Part shown: piece by piece, positions 1-3,704 of the stretch
How positions within the stretch are numbered: position 1 is the first letter of the stretch
Layout of the letters: each line of letters begins with the position of its first letter
Assembly: GCA_005239845.1 (NCBI GenBank)
Contig: SBBD01000011.1
Coordinates: 1 to 5,265 of the forward strand
Length of the DNA stretch: 5,265 nucleotides
Source: an archaeon
GTDB taxonomy: Archaea > Micrarchaeota > Micrarchaeia > Norongarragalinales > SBBD01
Reading direction: 5' to 3'
Notes under the pieces: model-generated
What the model saw: only the letters and a program-made list of their open reading frames with translations
The model's database searches: none
What the model was told of the DNA's origin: nothing
Translations under genes and position numbers: made by a program

Positions 1-290
1 ACAGATGCTATTTTAGTAAACCTATGCTTACGGTCAATACTCCCAAGCGACTTGACTCTGCCGAATATTTTTACCGGTACAATGCCTTGCGCCTTAAGCC
101 TGTCAGCGATTAAACTTGCAATTTGTCTTTTTTCAATGGCAAGCGCCATCCTATCTGGCCGAACCGCTACTGCTCGCTTGTATCGTCCCGGTTTAGTAAC
201 CCTCAGGAATTGCCCTTTAATTGCCCCCTTTGCTAGTTCTATGGGAGTTGCATACCATAATGCGCGGGTACGTTTAAGTAATTGTTTCAT
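1..290 (-). CDS. Partial protein, possibly RelA/SpoT-like nucleotidyltransferase (N-terminal part)
   Basis: The minus-strand frame is open from an ATG at 290 to the window edge: 96 codons without a stop, so the C-terminus lies outside. The protein begins MKQLLKRTRALWYATP and later reads AIEKRQIASLIADRLKAQGI followed by IFGRVKSLGSIDRK. The last motif, after a predicted helix and a short strand, resembles the R-x-K-S-x-x-S-I-x-x-K stretch of RelA/SpoT-type (p)ppGpp synthetase domains. This is a memory-based resemblance only, and the catalytic part is not in view. Coding is supported by length and by a TATA-like box centred 26 nt upstream of the ATG, as for the two ATPase genes to the right. It is divergent from them. 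If the family guess is wrong, it remains an unnamed basic protein. Confidence 0.55.
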   Translation of the reverse strand, partial: MKQLLKRTRALWYATPIELAKGAIKGQFLRVTKPGRYKRAVAVRPDRMALAIEKRQIASLIADRLKAQGIVPVKIFGRVKSLGSIDRKHRFTKIAS

Positions 291-310
291 CAATTAAATT
301 TGCTCAACCG

Positions 311-330
311 ATCTTATTAGGCTTTCTAAG
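311..330 (-). promoter_or_regulatory. Archaeal promoter (BRE/TATA-like) of the partial left gene
   Basis: Read on the minus strand, AGAAAGC is followed by CTAATAAG. The AT-rich core is centred near 316, 26 nt from the ATG at 290, which fits a leaderless transcript. The purine-rich AGAAAG block is shared with the promoter of the second ATPase gene (AGAAAGG before TTTTAAA). Confidence 0.4.
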
Positions 331-345
331 AGATTCAGATAGACG

Positions 346-401
346 ACCCCTCATCTCCGCGGAATTGATGGGTGTAAAGTCGGTCAGGTCAAGCACTTAA
401 C
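346..401 (+). repeat. Palindromic intergenic repeat, copy A
   Basis: First of three related copies. The core is an imperfect dyad centred at 359/360: ACCC pairs with GGGT, TCA with TGA, and TCC with GGA, with mismatches between the blocks. It is followed by GGTGTAAAG and a tail GGTCAGGTCAAGCA. Over 349-388 I count 31/40 identities with copy B and 29/40 with copy C by eye. The tail 382-401 matches copy C at 16/20. It lies between the divergent left gene and the first ATPase, so unlike the other copies it does not follow a stop codon. Confidence 0.6.
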
Positions 402-412
402 TTGGATTAAGT
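395..412. promoter_or_regulatory. Inverted repeat upstream of first ATPase promoter
   Basis: ACTTAA and TTAAGT flank a 6-nt spacer, about 20 nt upstream of the TATA box at 433. The half-site context CTTAACTT (396-403) recurs exactly at 427-434, overlapping the BRE/TATA position. This is a candidate operator for a factor that would compete with the basal machinery. No regulator is identifiable. Confidence 0.3.
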
Positions 413-432
413 AAAATCGACTTTTGCTTAAC

Positions 433-441
433 TTTATAAAT
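433..441 (+). promoter_or_regulatory. TATA box of first ATPase gene (leaderless)
   Basis: TTTATAAAT is centred at 437, 26 nt upstream of the ATG at 463. This is the spacing expected if transcription starts at or next to the start codon. No Shine-Dalgarno sequence precedes that ATG. The box decides the start: an in-frame ATG-like upstream codon at 424 would lie upstream of the TATA box and could not be transcribed from it. Confidence 0.65.
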
Positions 442-462
442 ATTGCTCGCCTTAGCCATACC

Positions 463-1497
463 ATGTATTTTGAAACCGAGCCGAAAAGCAGGAAGGAGGA
501 CTTCTTCAATTACGATTACGAGTACAACCAAGTAAAGAAAGCGCTCCAAAGGAAGGAGAAAATAATCGCGGTGGTGGGAGTGAGGCGGGTGGGAAAAACG
601 AGCCTCCTGAATATGATTTACAACGAGACGAAGGACCTTAAGCTGTGGCTGGATGGCCGGATAGTGGACGATCCGAAGCAGGAGGTTTTTGCCGCAATCT
701 ATGAGGCTGCAAAGGCGCGGAAGCCGAAAATTTTTGGGAAGATTGAGAGCCTCAACATCTCCGCGTTCGGATTGGGGTTTGATGTCAAGTTGGGTGGCGA
801 AAGCCGGGCAGAGATAGAGAGAAAGATCGGGAATGCTGGGAGAATTTGCGTTTTCATCGACGAAGCCCAGCGGATGAAGGTGAAGGACTTGGGCGATGTC
901 CTTTCCTATTTCTATGACCGCTTTCCACAACTATCATTCCTCATTTCTGGAAGTGAAATCGGCATGGTTGAGGAAATTCTAGGCGAGAGCGATTCGGAGC
1001 ATCCCCTTTATGGCAGGGAAATCGTGAAAGTAGTGATGAACCGGCTTGACCGGAATGGCGCAATGGAATATCTGAAAAGGGGATTTGGACAGCTCGGCAT
1101 GGAAGTGAGCGACGAGGAGATCATGAATGCGATAGGGGAATTGGATGGCCTTATCGGATGGCTTACGCTTTATGGGTATGAGCGCGGGGTAAAGAAGAGC
1201 AAAGATGCGCTGGAAAAAACCAGTAAAAGCGCGGCCCGAATCGCCGCCACCGAACTCGTTCACTTTTTGCAGGGCGTGAAGAACAGGAGATTGTACCTTT
1301 CCATCATGAAAAATGCCGCTGGGAGGAATTGGGAAGAGCTGAGAACGTATGTGGGCAAAGAAATGGGCAAGCCGCTCAATCCGAACCTCTTCAATTATGC
1401 ATTGGGGCGGCTGGTCGACTATTCTTTTGTTGAAAAACGAGATCAGAAGTATCATCTTTCGGATCCATTGCTGGCAAAGGCGGTGTTTCTGGTTTAG
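463..1497 (+). CDS. P-loop ATPase, archaeal ATPase_2 (STAND/AAA-like) family
   Basis: The product is 344 aa. Walker A is GVRRVGKTS (residues 39-47, Lys45, Thr46). Walker B is CVFIDEA (129-135, Asp133-Glu134). A sensor-like strand FLISGSE (159-165) follows, then LYGRE (182-186), a signature I associate with the archaeal ATPase_2 family (Pfam PF01637). The C-terminal 75 residues look like a small winged-helix domain ending HLSDPLLAKA, as in the DUF234-type tails of this family. There is no signal peptide or membrane segment. Such ATPases are abundant and expanded in archaea, often near mobile elements, and their cellular role is mostly unknown. The start at 463 is chosen by the leaderless promoter. 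The gene is followed at once by repeat copy B and, 133 nt on, by a second ATPase of another family with its own promoter, so the two are not an obvious operon. Confidence 0.9.
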   Translation: MYFETEPKSRKEDFFNYDYEYNQVKKALQRKEKIIAVVGVRRVGKTSLLNMIYNETKDLKLWLDGRIVDDPKQEVFAAIYEAAKARKPKIFGKIESLNISAFGLGFDVKLGGESRAEIERKIGNAGRICVFIDEAQRMKVKDLGDVLSYFYDRFPQLSFLISGSEIGMVEEILGESDSEHPLYGREIVKVVMNRLDRNGAMEYLKRGFGQLGMEVSDEEIMNAIGELDGLIGWLTLYGYERGVKKSKDALEKTSKSAARIAATELVHFLQGVKNRRLYLSIMKNAAGRNWEELRTYVGKEMGKPLNPNLFNYALGRLVDYSFVEKRDQKYHLSDPLLAKAVFLV

Positions 1498-1540
1498 AGG
1501 CCTCATTTCCTCGGAATCAAGGAGTGTAAATCCGGTCGGG
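1498..1540 (+). repeat. Palindromic intergenic repeat, copy B
   Basis: This copy starts directly after the TAG of the first ATPase. The core dyad TTCC-TC-GGAA is centred at 1511/1512, with an outer CCT/AGG arm, followed by GTGTAAAT and CCGGTCGGG. The outer arm differs in sequence from copies A and C yet still pairs, which suggests the fold matters. Similarity to the other copies fades after about 1540. No long T-run follows, so it is not a classic terminator. Confidence 0.55.
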
Positions 1541-1566
1541 CAGTATATCCCAATTTTGTTCATTGC

Positions 1567-1588
1567 TAATAGACAATATTGGCTATTA
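1567..1588. promoter_or_regulatory. 22-bp near-perfect dyad, candidate operator of second ATPase
   Basis: Outer arms TAATAG (1567-1572) and CTATTA (1583-1588) surround the perfect palindrome CAATATTG (1574-1581). Only the A1573/G1582 pair breaks symmetry, so 20 of 22 positions match. It ends 14 nt before the TATA box at 1602. An extra direct copy of the half-site, CTAATAGA, occurs at 1566-1573 and again at 1589-1596, running into the BRE. The placement suits a transcription factor acting on TFB/TBP binding. Confidence 0.5.
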
Positions 1589-1593
1589 CTAAT

Positions 1594-1608
1594 AGAAAGG
1601 CTTTTAAA
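1594..1608 (+). promoter_or_regulatory. BRE/TATA promoter of second ATPase gene (leaderless)
   Basis: AGAAAGG (BRE-like) is followed by TTTTAAA (1602-1608), centred 26 nt upstream of the ATG at 1631. No Shine-Dalgarno precedes the ATG. The spacing matches the first ATPase and the left-edge gene and fixes the start codon. Confidence 0.65.
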
Positions 1609-1630
1609 CGGCTTTGACGAAGGATTATTC

Positions 1631-2854
1631 ATGGTCCTAACAAGTAGTGATTTGAAGGAAGTTACGCTGGATCAGAAGAAGGAGCTGGAGGGCTTCGACT
1701 ATGGCATTCCGAGAAACCAACTGGAGGAATTCAAATCCAGCATGCCAGGCTTCGCGCGAATACTGGTTGGAGTGAGAAGATGCGGGAAAAGTACGCTCAT
1801 GCAGCAAATCCGCAGGAAAAACGGAGCGGGAGCTTACTTCAATTTCGAAGACCCGCGAATTTCCGGCTTTCGAACGGAAGACTTTCAAAAACTTCTGGGC
1901 GTTTTGCAGCACGCTTATGGGAACACTCATGCGTATTATTTTGACGAGATTCAAGTCATTGATAAGTGGGAATGGTTCGTCCGCCAATTGCTAGATTCTA
2001 ACAAGCAGATAATCGTTACGGGTTCGAACGCCTCGCTGTTCGGGCAAAAGACTGGAACGAAACTGACAGGAAGGCATCTCGACACGGAAGTCTTTCCGTT
2101 CAACTACAACGAATCCCTGCGGTTTTCCAAGGAAAGGGCGGGAAGCCAGTCCTTTGCAACATATCTTGAAAATGGGGGCTTTCCCGAATATTTGAAAACG
2201 GGCCGGCAGGAAGTACTGCAAAGGCTTTTCGACGATATTCTTGCAAGGGATATCATTGCGAGAAGAAACATCCGCAATTCGACCCAGTTGAGGGAACTGG
2301 CAATTGCCCTTATCTCCAACATTGGAAAAGAGTTCTCTTACCACTCGTTGAAGAAAACTCTGGAAATCCCCGCCGTGCAGACGGTTATAGACTACGCGTC
2401 CTTCCTGCAAGACTCATTTCTGCTATTTGCTGTCCAAAAATTCGATTACTCTTACAAAAAACGCTTGATCGGACCGAAAAAGGTTTATGCGGTTGATACG
2501 GGCCTAGCGAAGAACCTTTCCGCTTCGTTCTCTGAAGACAAGGGCAGACTTCTCGAAAATGCCGTGTTCCTTGAATTGCGCAGGCGCTATGGCCAAGATG
2601 CTGTGTTTTTCTATAAAGGAGTCAAAGAGTGCGATTTCATCATTCGGGAAAAAACCGTGCTAACGCGCGCAATTCAAGTCGCTTACTCTCTCGATAGCGA
2701 CAACATGAAGCGCGAGTTGGACGGCTTGCACGAAGTCCTAACCAAATTCAAGCTCAACCAAGGATTGGTACTGACCTACGACCAGGAAGACGAACTGACT
2801 GTTAACGGCAGGAAAATAGCCGTGAAACCCGCTTGGAAATGGATGCAGGGATAG
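1631..2854 (+). CDS. AAA_14/DUF4143-type ATPase with nuclease-like C-terminal domain
   Basis: The product is 407 aa. Walker A is GVRRCGKST (residues 47-55, Lys53). Walker B is YYFDEIQ (102-108, Asp105-Glu106). A sensor strand IIVTGSNASL (127-136) is followed by LTGR (145-148), ending the ATPase half. GGFPEYL (182-188) and the following helices form a winged-helix linker. The C-terminal part contains GRLLENAVFLELRRR (305-319), a FYKG strand and ECDFIIR (333-339), then AIQVAYSL: the pattern of the DUF4143 restriction-endonuclease-like fold. The acidic residues Glu309 and Asp335 are present, but the usual E-x-K lysine position reads Gln-Val-Ala, as I recall for many members, so nuclease activity is doubtful. 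Length is normal for the family. The frame is open upstream to 1349, but that stretch overlaps the first ATPase and lies before the TATA box. Role unknown; possibly linked to mobile elements or defence. Confidence 0.92.
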   Translation: MVLTSSDLKEVTLDQKKELEGFDYGIPRNQLEEFKSSMPGFARILVGVRRCGKSTLMQQIRRKNGAGAYFNFEDPRISGFRTEDFQKLLGVLQHAYGNTHAYYFDEIQVIDKWEWFVRQLLDSNKQIIVTGSNASLFGQKTGTKLTGRHLDTEVFPFNYNESLRFSKERAGSQSFATYLENGGFPEYLKTGRQEVLQRLFDDILARDIIARRNIRNSTQLRELAIALISNIGKEFSYHSLKKTLEIPAVQTVIDYASFLQDSFLLFAVQKFDYSYKKRLIGPKKVYAVDTGLAKNLSASFSEDKGRLLENAVFLELRRRYGQDAVFFYKGVKECDFIIREKTVLTRAIQVAYSLDSDNMKRELDGLHEVLTKFKLNQGLVLTYDQEDELTVNGRKIAVKPAWKWMQG

Positions 2855-2910
2855 GCACCCCATCTCCGTGGAATTGCGGGGTGCTTTTCCGGTCAGCCCA
2901 AGCATTTCAC
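2855..2910 (+). repeat. Palindromic intergenic repeat, copy C, also a likely terminator
   Basis: This copy begins directly after the TAG of the second ATPase. GCACCCC (2855-2861) pairs perfectly with GGGGTGC (2878-2884), enclosing an inner TCC/GGA stem, and TTTT follows at 2885-2888. The 7-bp GC-rich stem plus T-run would work as a terminator. The downstream tail GGTCAGCCCAAGCA matches copy A closely, so it is part of the same repeat family rather than only a terminator. Confidence 0.6.
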
Positions 2911-2950
2911 GCCTAGCGGACGGACTGATGCAGCTCATACAAGGGCTATG

Positions 2951-2985
2951 CTAGCAAAAAGCTAGAGCTAGACACCTAAGAAAAA
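2951..2985 (-). terminator. Probable 3' termination region of the PRC-barrel gene
   Basis: Reading from the PRC-barrel stop at 3003, the minus strand meets TTTTT (2981-2985). It then meets a small hairpin, CTAGC (2951-2955) with GCTAG (2961-2965), whose loop is TTTTT. Archaeal RNA polymerase can stop at T-runs alone. The rest of 2911-3002 shows no gene or RNA that I can recognise. Confidence 0.35.
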
Positions 2986-3002
2986 CCTAAATAGTGGGAT
3001 TC

Positions 3003-3320
3003 TTATTTCTTGTAGCGGTAAGAGTACGGCATGGGCTTGGCGGGAGCTTCGGGTTCCGGCAGCTCCTGTTCCGCGGCCTTCTGCGCGCCCTCGCCCACGA
3101 TGACGATGCGGTCTACCGCTTTCACGCTCTTGTACAGAATCGTTTTCTCCCGGAAGACGCGTTTCGCCTCCTCCTTGCTGCTCACGCGGATCGGTTCTAA
3201 CGTCAGGCGCACGACCTCGCCCTTCTGCAGGTCGAGGATGATGTCGTACACCTTGCCGATGTACTGGGCATTGTCCGTGTAGATGTCCATTCCCATGAGC
3301 TGCGAAATCTTGACCGCCAT
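3003..3320 (-). CDS. PRC-barrel domain protein (CdpB-like)
   Basis: The product is 105 aa. Residues 3-77 form a single PRC-barrel: KISQLMGMDIYTD, then YIGKVYDIILDLQKGEVVRL, then strands ending VDRIVIVG. The tail (78-105) is Ala/Glu/Pro-rich and ends in PYSYRYKK, so it is probably flexible. The MD-x-Y-T-D and G-K-V-x-D-x-x-L-D pattern is typical of the small archaeal PRC-barrel family. In haloarchaea, CdpB members of this family act in FtsZ-based division; whether this one does is inference. There is no membrane segment. The ATG at 3320 is chosen because an AGGTGGT Shine-Dalgarno site lies 4 nt upstream; the longer open frame to 3731 crosses the tRNA and is low-complexity. It is divergent from the tRNA. 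Confidence 0.92.
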   Translation of the reverse strand: MAVKISQLMGMDIYTDNAQYIGKVYDIILDLQKGEVVRLTLEPIRVSSKEEAKRVFREKTILYKSVKAVDRIVIVGEGAQKAAEQELPEPEAPAKPMPYSYRYKK

Positions 3321-3324
3321 TATA

Positions 3325-3331
3325 ACCACCT
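3325..3331 (-). promoter_or_regulatory. Shine-Dalgarno site of the PRC-barrel gene
   Basis: Minus-strand AGGTGGT lies 4 nt before the ATG at 3320. It matches the GGTG core complementary to archaeal 16S rRNA 3' ends and settles the start codon. Confidence 0.7.
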
Positions 3332-3366
3332 GGAAGCTTGAACGTTTACTCTCCAGCCATACAACG

Positions 3367-3376
3367 TTTTTAATTC
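3367..3376 (-). promoter_or_regulatory. TATA box of the PRC-barrel gene
   Basis: On the minus strand GAATTAAAAA, preceded by GGCAAA as a possible BRE, is centred about 51 nt upstream of the ATG. This predicts a leader of about 25 nt that carries the Shine-Dalgarno site. Between it and the tRNA (3383-3450) lies a pyrimidine-rich plus strand with no recognisable gene. Confidence 0.45.
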
Positions 3377-3445
3377 TTTGCCTGCCCCTCGACGGCTCCT
3401 TATTCTTGAGCTTCCCCTTGCCTTTCTTCCTCCTTTTCCCATCCC

Positions 3446-3452
3446 CTTTTAT
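3446..3452 (+). promoter_or_regulatory. TATA-like box of the tRNA gene
   Basis: CTTTTATT-like sequence is centred about 30 nt before the first base of the tRNA, which allows a short 5' leader for RNase P to remove. It is the only AT-rich stretch near that position in a pyrimidine-rich region. Confidence 0.4.
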
Positions 3453-3515
3453 TCCTCGCCATGCTTGTACCTCCTTGCTGCGGCTGTGGTCTAGTGGTAT
3501 GATAGGGCCTTCCCA

Positions 3516-3541
3516 AAGCCTAAAAGTCACGGGCTGGTAAC
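3516..3541 (+). other. tRNA intron 1 at canonical position 37/38 (26 nt)
   Basis: The bulge-helix-bulge reads as follows. The central helix is TTCC (3510-3513) with GGTA (3536-3539), one T/T mismatch. The first bulge CAA (3514-3516) is cut after CA, and the second bulge ACA (3540-3542) is cut after AC. The intron stem is AGCCT (3517-3521) with GGGCT (3531-3535), including one G-U pair. Both cuts fall between the second and third bulge bases, as known for archaeal tRNA splicing endonuclease. Confidence 0.85.
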
Positions 3542-3562
3542 AGGCTCTGATCCGGGTTCGAT

Positions 3563-3621
3563 GCCTTGCCCCTTTCTTAGCAAGAAAGGTGCGTTGGCTC
3601 CGCGCCAAAGAAAGGTGGAAG
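3563..3621 (+). other. tRNA intron 2 at T-loop position 59/60 (59 nt)
   Basis: The central helix is TTCG (3557-3560) with TGGA (3616-3619), two of its four pairs being G-U. The first bulge ATG (3561-3563) is cut after AT, and the second bulge AGT (3620-3622) after AG. The intron closes with CCTT (3564-3567)/AAGG (3612-3615) and carries two hairpins: CCTTTCTT/AAGAAAGG (3571-3578/3582-3589) and TTGGC/GCCAA (3594-3598/3604-3608). Introns at 59/60 are known mainly from some crenarchaea; the position implies a splicing endonuclease with relaxed specificity. Confidence 0.85.
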
Positions 3622-3636
3622 TCCCGGCAGCCGCAC

Positions 3637-3642
3637 TTTTTT
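3637..3642 (+). terminator. T6 terminator after the tRNA
   Basis: Six T residues start 2 nt after the discriminator base. This is the usual archaeal signal for ending short RNA transcripts. Confidence 0.6.
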
Positions 3643-3659
3643 GCTTCCGAAAACCAAAC

Positions 3660-3695
3660 AAATAAAAGAAGGAAGCGCTTTGTAGTGTAAGAGGG
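3660..3695 (+). promoter_or_regulatory. Putative promoter and ribosome binding site of the lonB fragment
   Basis: AAATAAAAG (3660-3668) is TATA-like. GAGGG (3691-3695) lies 9 nt before the ATG at 3705 and could serve as a Shine-Dalgarno site on a leader of about 15 nt. Both are weaker than those of the neighbours. Confidence 0.35.
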
Positions 3696-3704
3696 AAAAA
3701 GGGA

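Larger units (their letters stand above)
3480..3635 (+). tRNA. tRNA-Gly(CCC) with two introns
   Basis: The exons are 3480-3515, 3542-3562 and 3622-3635 and total 71 nt. The acceptor stem is GCGGCTG (3480-3486) with CAGCCGC (3628-3634), a perfect match; the discriminator is A3635 and CCA is not encoded. The D-arm is GTC/GAT with a TAGTGGTAT loop. The anticodon stem is GGGCC (3505-3509) with GGCTC (3543-3547), and the loop is TTCCCAA with anticodon CCC at 3512-3514. The variable loop TGAT has 4 nt. The T-arm is CCGGG (3552-3556) with CCCGG (3623-3627), and the loop TTCGATT is restored only after splicing. Every arm pairs and each invariant position is filled, so the double-intron model is well supported. 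A single-intron reading leaves the T-stem without a partner. T6 follows the gene. Confidence 0.93.

Noticed and set aside
52..297. Plus-strand 81-aa open frame at the left edge
   Set aside because: It is the complement of the minus-strand partial gene, which has a longer open frame, a promoter at the right spacing and a more natural protein composition.
424..462. Upstream start for the first ATPase
   Set aside because: The 13 extra codons contain the TATA box that would drive the gene and do not resemble the family's N-terminus.
1349..1630. Upstream extension of the second ATPase by 94 codons
   Set aside because: It overlaps the first ATPase in another frame, then repeat B and the promoter. 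The protein family begins after the ATG at 1631.
397..1632. Minus-strand open frames of 177 and 217 aa opposite the first ATPase
   Set aside because: They are antisense shadows, rich in Pro, His and Leu, without family resemblance or start signals.
346..2910. Repeats as integron attC sites
   Set aside because: Copy A contains ACTTAAC near its end, which fits the RYYYAAC pattern, but copies B and C lack it and no matching GTTRRRY partner is placed correctly.
2905..3002. C/D box small RNA around ACTGATG
   Set aside because: Only an isolated CTGATG is present, with no properly spaced C, D, C' and D' set and no kink-turn pairing.
3400..3462. 20-codon minus-strand frame in the purine-rich tract
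   Set aside because: It is too short, composed mostly of Glu and Arg from a biased sequence, and has no start signals.
3505..3535. Anticodon stem closed by GGGCT (3531-3535) or by AGCCT directly
   Set aside because: AGCCT leaves a C/A mismatch at 31/39, and GGGCT gives wrong spacing to the T-stem. GGCTC at 3543 pairs fully and gives the normal 4-nt variable loop; GGGCT is needed for the intron stem.
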